DNA of 64,000 nucleotides from UBA4742 sp037138595 (GTDB taxonomy: Bacteria; Actinomycetota; Acidimicrobiia; Acidimicrobiales; Acidimicrobilacustridaceae): positions 56,004 to 120,003 of the forward strand of contig JBAXIB010000007.1 of the NCBI GenBank assembly GCA_037138595.1. The letters are read 5' to 3'. The position numbers were made by a program, and so were the translations under genes. Below, piece by piece: positions 43,213-52,641 of this stretch (positions within the stretch are counted from its first letter, which is position 1; each line of letters starts with the position of its first letter). The notes under the pieces are model-generated. The model was not told the DNA's origin, ran no database searches, and worked only from the letters and a program-made list of their open reading frames with translations.

Positions 43213-46200
43213 GTGGACAACCCATCTGAACCCGAAAACAATGCGGGGTCCTCGCTGGCGCCGCTGCCCAAACGGGTCGCTGATGACTCAATGGATGCAC
43301 ACTTGGCAATTGCGGACCCCGCGATGTATGTCGACGGGCTATTGGAGCGGGCCGCGGTGTTGTTGTCGACGCTTGCGGCAGACAGCGATGGTCTCACCAG
43401 TGATCAACAAGCCGCGCACGAGCGCATCGAAAATAATTGGAAACTTCAGAAAGAAATGATCGATGAGGCGACGGCGAGACTTGCTGCGCTGGCGCAGGAA
43501 GCCGAATTGATTGCCTCCCACAAAGCTCGATTGCCTGAGTTCGAATCGGCGATTAACCCACGCGTGCCGATGCCCCCACCAGAGGTAGTTACGGCCGAAG
43601 TTTTCCTTGCACTCATGGAGGAAATCGAAGCCGAACTCAAAGCGGCTCCGGGAATCGCTGGAGCAATGCGACTGCCGCACATCGCCACCATGTTGAACCA
43701 AGCGTGGGCCGCGCTCACGATGTTGGCCGGTCAAATCGACGAAGAAAAAACCAAGCACTTCGCCGATGCTGCTCAGGTGCTCGCCGCTGAACGTCGTGAA
43801 GCGGAAGCGAGCTTTGAGATTGGCATCAGTATTTTAGATCGCGACCTCGAGACACTTGACAACACGATGCCGTTGGTAGCGCGCCGATGGTCTGATCCTG
43901 GATGGCAGAGTTGGCATTCGCCGGTTTCAACTGCTGGTTGGGTTCGCATCGGTGATCATGTTGCCGCCCAGATGCCAGACTCGCCGATACCGCGATTTAT
44001 GCGAATCGAATGCGGCGAGGGAATCGTGATCGAGGGTGGCTCAGTTCGCGATGTGGCCATCGAGGGGATTCGTTCGCTGGTGCTGCGAATACTGGCTGCG
44101 GTACCTGCGGGGATGGCGCGATTCACGTTTATCGATGCCAACTCGATGGGCGAAGCGGTCGTCCCGTTCTTCGCGTTAGCTGAGTTCGACGAATCGTTGG
44201 CGGGTGCCAGTGCAATCGTGCTCGAAGCGGACATCGAATCGCATCTTGAAGCGCTTACCCGACACGTCGAGTGGGTAACCACCCATTGTCTTCAGGCTCG
44301 TTACGCCAACTTGGCTGAGTATCACGTAGCGATTGGCGCGGTCATTGAGCCCTATCGGTACTTGGTCATTTTCGATCATCCTGATGGGTTTAGCGATGCA
44401 GCCAAATCGATGTTGGCGGGATTAATCGCGGCAGGTCCGCGCTGCGGAGTCACCATCATCGTGATGAAAGCGCCACACACTAGGCGCAGTGCTCATGCCG
44501 GAAAAGGCTCGTTAGATCTGCCAACTATTAGCAGCGATCACGACGGATTGAGCGTGACCTCGGAGAAATCAGGGACGTGGAAAATCGTTCTGGACGTGCC
44601 GCCACCATTGAAGATGTCGGCACCGTCGGAACCAGCAGGGATCTTTGAACGGGTGATAACCGAGGTTGGGACCGGCGCACGGGATCGACACAATGCACGG
44701 GTAGCCCCGTCAACGGTGTTTGCGCTGTTGGGCGAGGATCGTCAACGCCAAGTGCGCGTTGATTTGCCGGTGACTTCAGGGCTAGTTGATCCCGATGATC
44801 CAACCACTTGGTGGCGTGGTGACGCGACAACGGGGCTTGGTGCGCCGATTGGCCAGACGGAATCGCGGATGTTGATTTCTCCGTGGTTGGATGAATCACA
44901 CGGCGGCATAGTCGTAATGGGTCCGCCTGATGCAGGTGTTTCGTCAGTGGTACAAGCGATGGTCGACAGTCTCACGGTGATCTATCCGCCAGACGAATGT
45001 CAGTTGTACTTGGTGGCGATCGCCACCAAGCGATCATTTGGACGATACGCGGATGAAGCATTGCCGCATGCTCGAGTTGTCGCGAATGATGTGCAGCGAG
45101 ATTTTGGTGTGTCTGTTCTGGAAGAAGCGATCGCGATTCTTGAGTTGCGCAGAGTACGGCTCGACGTCGCCGGAACGGAACGCTTAGGTCTTGTGGGTCA
45201 TCGAGCATCGACGGGTGAACAGATCGCTCGAGTCGTTATTGCAATCGAAGGCGTCGCCGAATTGCTCAGCACGAATGATGAGATTTCGGCAAAGGCATCG
45301 CAGCTGTTGTCTCGACTGGCATCGGAAGGCCCTCAACTTGGTTTGCACCTGTTGTTAGTCGATCGTGCATTGAATTTTGCGGCCGGGGCACGGCTGCTCG
45401 AGTTGCTGCCACCGGAAATTGGCTACGTCGTCCGCATCTCGGCAATCGACGAAGACCCCGTCGATTTTGTGGATGACGCGGTACCAACGGCGATCGGAGA
45501 TCGCCCACCGATTGGTAGCGCGACAATTTCCGGTAACGCCCTCGCCGGCGAAGTTATCTTTCACTCGGCGTTAACTGAGCGGCACCTCCAGAGCATTACC
45601 AGTCGGGATCTGCGCCGGCTGGCAACCGAACGCGGCTATTCGTCGGTCCCACAGGTTTGGCGTGGCGACGATGCTGCCGACCTCACCCGAGCTCCCCTCC
45701 TGCGCTTGCGGGGTAATGAAGCGCACCGCGCATCGCGGTTGGTGCCGACACTTTGGTTGGGCGAGCCCATTGGCATGGGACCACCGGTGGAGGTGCTCCT
45801 TCGCCGCCAAGAAGGCGCGAATGTGATGATTGTGAGCGAAGACCCGGCGCTTGGTCAGGGAATGTTGTTGGCAGCAGTCGCGGCTGCGGCGATGGCGCAC
45901 GATGATGCGCTTGAAGTCTGGATTCTCGATTTCGCACCCATCGAGGGCGGGTTCGGCTCATCAATGCTCAGCCTGGGAGGCGGTGCCGTTGTTCGCCTTG
46001 GGAGGAGACGCAATCTCAGCAAGACCCTCGATCGGGTGCATCGGATTGTTCAGGACCGACTGATGCAAGATGATCGAGCTGGCCCACCCTGTTTGCTGGT
46101 AATCAATGCGATAAGTCGAGCCCACGATTTTTCGGCTGGCGGTCTAGCTGAATCGGGAGCATTAGCTGCCCTTCCGCAGCCCCCAACTTCTCGCGCCCAT

Positions 46201-46509
46201 GAACCGCTCGATCCCGTCGGCGTCATCGAGGCAATTTTGCGCGACGGACCCGAGGTCGGGGTACACACCTTGGTCTGGAGCGAGAACCTCGATTCACTCA
46301 GTCGCCGGCTCGGTCCGTGGGCCCTTGGTGAGTTCAGCGCTCGAGTGGGAACTTCCATGGGCGATGCGGACTCGTTTGCTCTGCTTGACAGCCCATCGGC
46401 AGCGACATTGCGCGATGGCCAGGCGCTGTTGTACGACGACGCACGCGGCCGACTCGTGCGATTTCGCCCCTACGCGTTACCCCGAGACGATTGGTCATTG
46501 CCGAGGTAA
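43213..46509 (+). CDS. Tandem FtsK/SpoIIIE-like protein with degenerate ATPase motifs
   Basis: A 1098-residue soluble protein. Residues ~20-230 are helical and probably coiled coil. Three modules follow: one without a P-loop (about 230-480, with YRYLVIFDHPDGFSDAAKSML), a central FtsK-type module (about 540-790), and a third without a P-loop (about 840-1098, with LGEPIGMGPPVEVLLRRQEGAN and RPYALPRDDW). In the family as I know it the central module has the only Walker A, GKTGSGKS-like. Here the site reads GPPDAGVS (Gly570-Ser577): the lysine is missing. The Walker B position reads VVIAIEGVAEL (Glu679) in place of a hydrophobic-Asp-Glu motif. So ATP-driven translocation is doubtful. GTG 43213 follows GAGGGG. 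The next gene is convergent. Confidence 0.78.
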   Translation: MDNPSEPENNAGSSLAPLPKRVADDSMDAHLAIADPAMYVDGLLERAAVLLSTLAADSDGLTSDQQAAHERIENNWKLQKEMIDEATARLAALAQEAELIASHKARLPEFESAINPRVPMPPPEVVTAEVFLALMEEIEAELKAAPGIAGAMRLPHIATMLNQAWAALTMLAGQIDEEKTKHFADAAQVLAAERREAEASFEIGISILDRDLETLDNTMPLVARRWSDPGWQSWHSPVSTAGWVRIGDHVAAQMPDSPIPRFMRIECGEGIVIEGGSVRDVAIEGIRSLVLRILAAVPAGMARFTFIDANSMGEAVVPFFALAEFDESLAGASAIVLEADIESHLEALTRHVEWVTTHCLQARYANLAEYHVAIGAVIEPYRYLVIFDHPDGFSDAAKSMLAGLIAAGPRCGVTIIVMKAPHTRRSAHAGKGSLDLPTISSDHDGLSVTSEKSGTWKIVLDVPPPLKMSAPSEPAGIFERVITEVGTGARDRHNARVAPSTVFALLGEDRQRQVRVDLPVTSGLVDPDDPTTWWRGDATTGLGAPIGQTESRMLISPWLDESHGGIVVMGPPDAGVSSVVQAMVDSLTVIYPPDECQLYLVAIATKRSFGRYADEALPHARVVANDVQRDFGVSVLEEAIAILELRRVRLDVAGTERLGLVGHRASTGEQIARVVIAIEGVAELLSTNDEISAKASQLLSRLASEGPQLGLHLLLVDRALNFAAGARLLELLPPEIGYVVRISAIDEDPVDFVDDAVPTAIGDRPPIGSATISGNALAGEVIFHSALTERHLQSITSRDLRRLATERGYSSVPQVWRGDDAADLTRAPLLRLRGNEAHRASRLVPTLWLGEPIGMGPPVEVLLRRQEGANVMIVSEDPALGQGMLLAAVAAAAMAHDDALEVWILDFAPIEGGFGSSMLSLGGGAVVRLGRRRNLSKTLDRVHRIVQDRLMQDDRAGPPCLLVINAISRAHDFSAGGLAESGALAALPQPPTSRAHEPLDPVGVIEAILRDGPEVGVHTLVWSENLDSLSRRLGPWALGEFSARVGTSMGDADSFALLDSPSAATLRDGQALLYDDARGRLVRFRPYALPRDDWSLPR

Positions 46510-46541
46510 GCCGTGGCGTTAGGCCGCGGCGATTCGACGAG

Positions 46542-47183
46542 TCAGGCGTTGTTCCAGAGCAACTCAACCTCGGCGCGCAGGCGTGCTTGCTCGTCGCGTT
46601 CAAGTTGCTGAGTTTTATCGCTCACTCGTTCCGCGGCCTGGCGATACTGGACAGCTGAGGTTGCGACAGCGTTGTGGACCGGCAAGGTGCGTACGCGGAA
46701 GTCCTCACCGGCTGGATCAAATCCGATCGAGGCGGGTGCGAATCCGGCTTCAGTGAGCGGTCGACCGATCAAGCCGAGCAGGTGGGAGATGGGCGCATTA
46801 ATGACCTCAGTGAACTGACCGTTTGGGTTGACTTCGGTTGGTGCGAGCACCGGGATTACGGCCTCGTCAACGAGTGCACGGGAACGTTTCTGTAAACCCT
46901 TCAGTTGCTTTTTGAGCTGGGTAAATGACGAGGCTGTCGCTATGGCCCGAGCGGGATTGCGCGTTAGGAGTTGGAGGATTGGTTGTTCCCACCAGTCGCT
47001 GAGCCATGTTGCGATTTCACTCAGCAAGGCTTCGGTTGCGGTGGCCAAAGTCGCCTGCAGCGTGACGAGTTCGTCGTCGGAAAGTGCGGCCGCAATGGGC
47101 GCGACTGTTGGCGGGGGCGTCGGTGATGAATCCGCGGCCTCTGACGGCGAAGGGGCGGGGGGCTGCGTGTCGCTAGTGCTCAT
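46542..47183 (-). CDS. Helical protein of unknown function next to the FtsK-like gene
   Basis: A 213-residue soluble protein. The first ~30 residues are Pro/Ser-rich and likely disordered; then come an amphipathic helix (SDDELVTLQATLATATEALLSEIATWL pattern), a basic segment (FTQLKKQLKGLQKRSRALVDEAVIPVLAPTEVNPNG), and a charged C-terminal helix ending LWNNA. No family recognised. It converges with the FtsK-like gene (32 bases between stops), which may be just proximity. The basic helical part and the coiled-coil neighbour make a physical link conceivable but unproven. Confidence 0.65.
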   Translation of the reverse strand: MSTSDTQPPAPSPSEAADSSPTPPPTVAPIAAALSDDELVTLQATLATATEALLSEIATWLSDWWEQPILQLLTRNPARAIATASSFTQLKKQLKGLQKRSRALVDEAVIPVLAPTEVNPNGQFTEVINAPISHLLGLIGRPLTEAGFAPASIGFDPAGEDFRVRTLPVHNAVATSAVQYRQAAERVSDKTQQLERDEQARLRAEVELLWNNA

Positions 47184-47393
47184 TGGGATCCTGGCGGTTG
47201 AGGCGGTTGGGCTCAGAGAAATCGTCGTGCCGCAGCCCGATCAACGCCGAAGCAGTGACCGATTCCCCAACGAGGCGTTCCCTTAAGTCGGCTCAGCGTA
47301 CTCGCCCTTACTGATTGTGCCTACTGCGGCCAGCGTGAGCCCTTGAAGGATGCGGGTGGCGGCAGGCGCGGTTGTCGCGTGGCAGGCTGAAGC

Positions 47394-48365
47394 ATGGACA
47401 TTTCGTGCGGATTCGCCCCGTCTGCTCACGCACCTGACCTTGTTGCCGCGGCTGAACAGATGGGGTATCGCTGGGCGTGGATGTATGACTCGCCGGCGCT
47501 GTATCCCGATGTATGGGTCGCGTTGTCTCGAGCCGCGGATCGCACGAGCGAAATTGGATTAGGACCAGGCGTTTTGGTGCCGAGTCTTCGTCACGTGATG
47601 GTGACCGCTGCGGCGATTGCCGGTTTGGTCGAGCTCGCTCCCGGACGGGTGGCAATCGGGATTGGAACGGGATTTTCGGGCCGCCTGGTCTTAGGTCAAA
47701 AAGCAATGCGGTGGGACGACGTTGAAAAGTACGTTTATGCGTTACGGGAACTTTTGGCCGGTCGATCAGTGCAATGGGATGGAGCGCGTATCGCCATGAT
47801 TCATCCCAAAGGTTTTGGTGCCGAGCGGCCGCTAGAGGTGCCGATCTTGATCTCGGCCATGGGTCCGAAGGGCATTGATATTGCTCATCGAATTGGCGAT
47901 GGGGTGTTTTCGGTCAGTTCGCCCCAGTCGGGGTTTGACTGGTCGGCGGTCATTATCTACGGGACAGTGCTTGACGACGGTGAAGAAGCGGATTCACCCC
48001 GAGCTGTCGGGGCCGCTGGTCCGGGTGCGTCGGTGTTGTATCACGCGTTGTGGGAACAAGGCCTCGCCGAAATGCTTCCTGGAGGCGAGGAGTGGCGAGC
48101 CAAAATTGATGCTTTTGAAGAAAACGAACGCCATTTACGTGTGCATGAACGTCATCTCGTCGGGATCAACGATTGGGATCGCGACGTCGTAACGGGCGAG
48201 ACAATTCGTGCGCTGACATTTACCGGCAGCGTGTCGGAGCTGCGGGTCCGCCTCGAGGAGCTGGCGGCACAAGGTGCGACCGAGGTGGCGTTTCACCCGG
48301 GCGGCGATGATCCGATTGGTGAGCTACGCCGATTCGCTCGGGTAGCAGGACTGATCGACGTCTAA
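47394..48365 (+). CDS. LLM-class flavin/F420-dependent oxidoreductase
   Basis: A 323-residue luciferase-like protein, shorter in conserved sequence than the 39687 paralogue. ADLVAAAEQMGYRWAWMYDSPALYPDVW replaces the usual helix-loop, and PGRVAIGIGTGFSGRL is the LLM glycine-rich segment; PILISAMGPKGIDIAHRIGDGVF is the cofactor region. Cofactor and substrate cannot be fixed from sequence; F420 is the likely one in this lineage. Divergent from the 46542 gene across about 210 bases in which no further gene or clear regulatory site was seen. Confidence 0.87.
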   Translation: MDISCGFAPSAHAPDLVAAAEQMGYRWAWMYDSPALYPDVWVALSRAADRTSEIGLGPGVLVPSLRHVMVTAAAIAGLVELAPGRVAIGIGTGFSGRLVLGQKAMRWDDVEKYVYALRELLAGRSVQWDGARIAMIHPKGFGAERPLEVPILISAMGPKGIDIAHRIGDGVFSVSSPQSGFDWSAVIIYGTVLDDGEEADSPRAVGAAGPGASVLYHALWEQGLAEMLPGGEEWRAKIDAFEENERHLRVHERHLVGINDWDRDVVTGETIRALTFTGSVSELRVRLEELAAQGATEVAFHPGGDDPIGELRRFARVAGLIDV

Positions 48366-48370
48366 TTCGC

Positions 48371-49522
48371 TTACGAATCGTCGAGGCTGAGCCCCGCTGT
48401 CGTTGGTTGTCTCCAACTCGACATTCGAGCCCAGACGACCCAACCGATTGCGCCTACGGGTATTTCCAACAGGTACACAAAACCGGTGAATAACAACACG
48501 CCCGCGGTGCAGATCGCCGGGTTACCTCCGAATGCTACGAGGGCCGCCACCACACCAGTGTCAGCAATACCAACGCCGCTTGGCGTGACCGGAATAGTTG
48601 ACAGGAGGCGACCGAACGCGAATGCAGCAAACACCTCGACGGTGCTGAGGCTTGACTCTCCAAGCAGACGCAAGCAGAGCAGTTGCAACACGAATTGCAG
48701 CAATGAGTACATCAGCATCCAAAAAGTGATGCGTGGCCACCGAGTTGAGATGAGGCCGCGCGATCGGTGGCGAAAGTCGAGGACGGCTTGGGTGACGCCA
48801 ACGCGATCATCTTGGCGAGTGATTCGTAATGCGAACGAAGTGACCGATTGCATTGCGCGGCCGATCGTGCCGGCGAGTGACTCGCTGCGCAAGATAATGG
48901 TCAGGGTCGCGATCGCGACAAGCAAAAGTGCGAATCCGAACACGGCCGCAACAACAAGTCCAGGTCGCAACTCGCCGGTAACCGCTAGGAGTCCGAGCGC
49001 AACAACAGGAAGCCCAAGTTTGAGCAGCACGTTCCAGACTCCAGAAACCGCAATGCCTAACGTGATTGCCGGAACGGTGAATCCCCACGATCGGCAAATG
49101 CCGTAAGTAGCACCGATGCCTACTGCTCCGCCGAAAGGGACCACATTTGATACCGCGCTGGTGGCGGTATTGAGCACCACTCCTTGGGTGCGACGCAGAC
49201 CTGGGAGCACTGCGGTGAGCACCCCGGCGTACGCGATGAGACCGAGCGCCCACACTGCGGTGAGCAATGCGATTTCGACGCCGCTGAGTTGATTCAGCTG
49301 CTGGGCAACATCACGGTAAGTGGCACCGGTGACTTTGGGAATGACCAGGGAAAACAACACAGTGACCACGGCCAGCGAGACCGTCGCCTCGACAATTCGC
49401 CGGACCGGGGACTTGGCGTGGAGCTCGCGCTCGACTGCTTCGACCGGGTCGGTTTCAGCGTGGTCATGGGAACCACCGTGCGCGGCATTAGCATCTTCGG
49501 GCGGTGGGTTTTTCGCAGTCAC
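48371..49522 (-). CDS. UPF0104 / lysylphosphatidylglycerol-synthase TM-region-like protein
   Basis: A 383-residue polytopic membrane protein with a hydrophilic, His/Glu-rich N-terminus (~45 residues) and about eight TM helices. VVPFGGAVGIGATYGICRSWGF and LLSTIPVTPSGVGIADTGVVAALVAFGG are the two conserved loops of the UPF0104 (LPG_synthase_TM, AglD-like) family, thought to flip lipids. No catalytic C-terminal MprF domain is attached. GTG 49522 is chosen; the next gene upstream (PIG-L) ends eight bases earlier, so the two are coupled in one operon. Confidence 0.85.
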   Translation of the reverse strand: MTAKNPPPEDANAAHGGSHDHAETDPVEAVERELHAKSPVRRIVEATVSLAVVTVLFSLVIPKVTGATYRDVAQQLNQLSGVEIALLTAVWALGLIAYAGVLTAVLPGLRRTQGVVLNTATSAVSNVVPFGGAVGIGATYGICRSWGFTVPAITLGIAVSGVWNVLLKLGLPVVALGLLAVTGELRPGLVVAAVFGFALLLVAIATLTIILRSESLAGTIGRAMQSVTSFALRITRQDDRVGVTQAVLDFRHRSRGLISTRWPRITFWMLMYSLLQFVLQLLCLRLLGESSLSTVEVFAAFAFGRLLSTIPVTPSGVGIADTGVVAALVAFGGNPAICTAGVLLFTGFVYLLEIPVGAIGWVVWARMSSWRQPTTAGLSLDDS

Positions 49523-49530
49523 TGGTGTGA

Positions 49531-50379
49531 TCAGCTTGGATCTGGCGGCGGGTCGAAGATGTCGTCGATCGTGATGCCACCTGGTCGTGTTCGATCGACA
49601 AACCATTCCGTGCCAAATGCCAGCTCGAAATAGTCGGGCGGCAACGAGAGAAAAACTTCGAGGCTTCGGGTGGTGTCGTCGTCTTGTGCCGTCGTCTGAC
49701 TTGCGTGAGCTTCCATCGCCGATCGTTTCGCCGCGAGCTGATCGCGGACATCGATGGCGTGGGTGAGTTCGTGGGGCGGGGTGTACCAGTTGTCGAACGA
49801 TTCGGGCGAAAAATTTGGTGGCAGCAAGTAACCAAGTGACAACGCGAGTTCGACCCCCATCCGCATAAGGTCACGGTCGATGGTCGCTTCGAGCACGACC
49901 GGCGTATTGGCCAGTTCGGCGGCGCGGGCCCCGACCCGATGGACTTGGACGTGGTCGGGGTGCCCGTAACCGCCGTTTGGGTCATAAGAAGTCAGAACAT
50001 CAGCATGTTCTTGGTTAAGGATTTCAGCCAGAAGCCCAGCGGCCTCGTCGACCGCGGCGGCGACGAATGACGCGTGGGGATGAGCGATCGGTTGGTTGTC
50101 ATGTGCATTGTGTTCTGAACTGCCGGAATCGGTGTATCCCAACCATTCGAGTCTCTGGACCCCGAGGATGTGGGCCGACTGTTCGAGTTCACGCCATCGG
50201 CGGTCTGCGAGTTCCTCGTCGGCGTTGAGAAAATGCCCCGCAACTTCTCCAACATCACCGCGGGTCGCGACCACCAGCACGACCCTATGACCCGCAGCTG
50301 CGGCCTTGGCCATCACTCCCGCGGTCAATAACGCTTCGTCGTCGGGGTGGGCATGGAAGCACACCAGCGTTCGCACCAT
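49531..50379 (-). CDS. PIG-L family deacetylase (MshB/Mca-like)
   Basis: A 282-residue zinc-dependent LmbE-family enzyme. The N-terminal motif FHAHPDDEALLTAGVM (residues 8-23) gives His, Asp, Asp zinc and catalytic positions, and GGYGHPDHVQVH near residue 140 provides the third zinc ligand. Length and motifs are close to mycothiol-pathway enzymes: MshB (deacetylates GlcNAc-inositol) or Mca (mycothiol S-conjugate amidase); the sequence alone does not separate them, and no other mycothiol gene is adjacent. Divergent from the GT4 gene. Confidence 0.88.
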   Translation of the reverse strand: MVRTLVCFHAHPDDEALLTAGVMAKAAAAGHRVVLVVATRGDVGEVAGHFLNADEELADRRWRELEQSAHILGVQRLEWLGYTDSGSSEHNAHDNQPIAHPHASFVAAAVDEAAGLLAEILNQEHADVLTSYDPNGGYGHPDHVQVHRVGARAAELANTPVVLEATIDRDLMRMGVELALSLGYLLPPNFSPESFDNWYTPPHELTHAIDVRDQLAAKRSAMEAHASQTTAQDDDTTRSLEVFLSLPPDYFELAFGTEWFVDRTRPGGITIDDIFDPPPDPS

Positions 50380-50506
50380 CTATGCATCTTGCCTCATCGT
50401 GGTGGCGGTCGGATCAATCATTGAACCAAGTGATGGCCCGTTCAGTATCCGCCGCTAGATTGGCGGGATTGAGCCGTGAACTTGCCGGGCATGAAGGAGT
50501 CGCTGA

Positions 50507-51712
50507 ATGGCCATGAGCGAGCCGGTTGAGGACGGCACGACCGACACCTCTGATGTCGAGCCGACAGTTGGCGGTGGCCCGTTAAAGGTTGGCCTCGTAT
50601 CCGATTGTTATGTCCCGCGACTTGGCGGCATCGAGATGCAAGTGCACGACCTTGCGCAAAATCTGCAATTGGCTGGCCACGACGTAGTGGTGATTACGCC
50701 AACGCCCGGTCCGGAAACAGTTGATGGTGTACGCGTCCACCGTATGGATGTTCCGCTGCTGCCGTTCGACATCCCGTACCGTCCGTCAACGTTCCGACAA
50801 GTGAGCGAACTGCTTCGGAATGAAAAGGTCGACGTCGCTCACTTCGCCGGGGGAATCGCGTCGCCGCTCGCATTTATCGGTGCAGCCAATGCCCAGGCCG
50901 ACGGTATTGCGACCGTTATTACGACGCATTGTTTGTGGAGTTATGCCGCACCGGGTTTCAAGTTGCTCAATGCTCGTTATCGCTGGTCGGACTGGCCGGT
51001 GGTGTTTTCATCGGTGAGTGATGTCGCAGCAGCACCGATTCGAAAGATCGGTGGCCCGCGAATCACTGTCGATATATTGCCCAATGGCATCGATCACGAT
51101 GCTTGGCGGGTGACGCCAGTGCGCCGAGATGTCGATCAAGTAACCGTCATTTCGGTGATGCGCCTTGCGCCTCGAAAACGCCCAATGCATCTTTTGAGGA
51201 TGATCCGCCAAGTGCGCGAGCAATTACCCCCGCTGCTCAAGCTTCGACTTGTGATCGTCGGTGAAGGCCCGGAGCGAAAGTCACTTGAGCATTACATCGT
51301 GCGTCACAATCTCGGCGACATCGTGCACCTAGTTGGTCGCCTTTCCCGCGATGAGATCCGCGCTGAATTTGCTTGCGCTGAGATATTTGTTGCGCCAGCG
51401 AATTTGGAGTCATTCGGTATCGCGGCGCTCGAAGCGCGGTGTGCGGGTTTACCAGTGGTGGCAAAGGCCCGAACGGGGATTCGCGAGTTTGTCGCTAATG
51501 GCCAAGAGGGTTTGTTGGCTCAAACTGACCGAGACATGGTCGACCAGTTGTTGCGGCTCATTCGCGATCCGGAGCTGCGAAATCGGATAGCCGCTCACAA
51601 TCGCGAGGTTCCGTCGCTAGTCGATTGGACCAACGTGGTCGGGCTCAATGTCGCTGCGTATCACCGAGCGATCGACTTAATGGGAAATGAGCGAGCGGTC
51701 AGGGCGCGTTGA
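50507..51712 (+). CDS. Glycosyltransferase family 4 protein
   Basis: A 401-residue GT-B enzyme. The acceptor domain starts near residue 25 with VGLVSDCYVPRLGGIEMQVHDLAQNLQLAGHDVVV, the typical GT4 N-terminal helix-loop; the donor domain has LRLVIVGEGPERKSLE and ESFGIAALEARCAGLPVVAKARTGIREFV, the E-x7-E nucleotide-sugar motif. Acceptor and sugar unknown; it may act on lipids given the neighbouring flippase-like and PAP2-like membrane proteins. ATG 50507 follows AAGGAG with seven-base spacing. It converges with the PAP2 gene, overlapping by 14 bases. Confidence 0.9.
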   Translation: MAMSEPVEDGTTDTSDVEPTVGGGPLKVGLVSDCYVPRLGGIEMQVHDLAQNLQLAGHDVVVITPTPGPETVDGVRVHRMDVPLLPFDIPYRPSTFRQVSELLRNEKVDVAHFAGGIASPLAFIGAANAQADGIATVITTHCLWSYAAPGFKLLNARYRWSDWPVVFSSVSDVAAAPIRKIGGPRITVDILPNGIDHDAWRVTPVRRDVDQVTVISVMRLAPRKRPMHLLRMIRQVREQLPPLLKLRLVIVGEGPERKSLEHYIVRHNLGDIVHLVGRLSRDEIRAEFACAEIFVAPANLESFGIAALEARCAGLPVVAKARTGIREFVANGQEGLLAQTDRDMVDQLLRLIRDPELRNRIAAHNREVPSLVDWTNVVGLNVAAYHRAIDLMGNERAVRAR

Positions 51713-52580
51713 GCAGCAACGATTCGTGGCGTTCATCAGCGTCTTTGGCTCGAGTGGGGTGATCGGCGCGTCCGGCTTTAGTTATCAATCGGGCGATGAG
51801 GTAGCCGATGGCAAAAATGATCGCTCCGCCAACGGCATCAAGTAAGTAGTGGTTTGCGGTGATGATGACGACCAGCGTGGTGACGACCGGATAAGCAATG
51901 GCCAACGCTTTGGCCCACCACGACCTGACCCGAGGCAAGAACACGGCACAACCCCATAGTGACCAACCGCAGTGCAAGCTGGGCATCGCCGCATATTGAT
52001 TCGAGATCGACTTCATAGCTTCGGAGTCAAACGACCAGAAGGTTCGGTACTTCACCAACGTGTCGACGTATCCGTACGCGTCATGTCCGGCGATGGTGTC
52101 CAGCAGTCTTGGTGGCATGAGCGGGAACGTGGCGAATCCGATCAGACCGAGCAAGGTCCCGATAAGCAGGGTATTGCGCCATAACGGGTAGTCATCGGGA
52201 GCACGCCGATAGAGAAAAATGAGCGCGGATGCAGTCACCAGAATGTAGGCAGATCCATAGAAGTAGTTGGCAGCAACGATCAGCCATTCGTAGTGCAACG
52301 CCCACTGTTGCATCGCTTCTTCGTGGTAGAGCCCGACTGCTTTTTGCCAGTCGATCACCCGGAGCGCATTTTCGTAGGCGTGCTGAGCACCGCTCTGATT
52401 GAGATTGCGCACCGATTCGTAGACAAGGTCGAAGATCAACACAATGCCGATCTCGATCCACCAATAGACCTCGTGATGGGTATAAAGCCGAATTCCACCG
52501 CGCCAACGGGTAGCGCGGTTCGGCGCATTTTCAGTCGTTTCGGCGGCGGCGGTTTCCCCGCTCATCTCAGCCATCCCCAT
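51699..52580 (-). CDS. PAP2-superfamily membrane protein (PAP2_3-like)
   Basis: A 293-residue membrane protein with about six TM helices. The active-site triad of the inositol-phosphorylceramide-synthase-like PAP2_3 branch is visible: PSLHCGWSLWG (His near residue 212) and ANHYLLDAVGG (His and Asp, about 255-260). Family members move phospholipid or lipid-phosphate head groups at the outer face. Start is uncertain between ATG 52580, 52574 and 52565; 52580 is given. Downstream of tesB on the same strand with a 61-base gap. Confidence 0.83.
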   Translation of the reverse strand: MGMAEMSGETAAAETTENAPNRATRWRGGIRLYTHHEVYWWIEIGIVLIFDLVYESVRNLNQSGAQHAYENALRVIDWQKAVGLYHEEAMQQWALHYEWLIVAANYFYGSAYILVTASALIFLYRRAPDDYPLWRNTLLIGTLLGLIGFATFPLMPPRLLDTIAGHDAYGYVDTLVKYRTFWSFDSEAMKSISNQYAAMPSLHCGWSLWGCAVFLPRVRSWWAKALAIAYPVVTTLVVIITANHYLLDAVGGAIIFAIGYLIARLITKAGRADHPTRAKDADERHESLLLNAP

Positions 52581-52641
52581 AGTGTGCCGCGAACAGGCCT
52601 CAACGACGGAACATTTCAAGTACCAGGCATCGAAATGAGTG

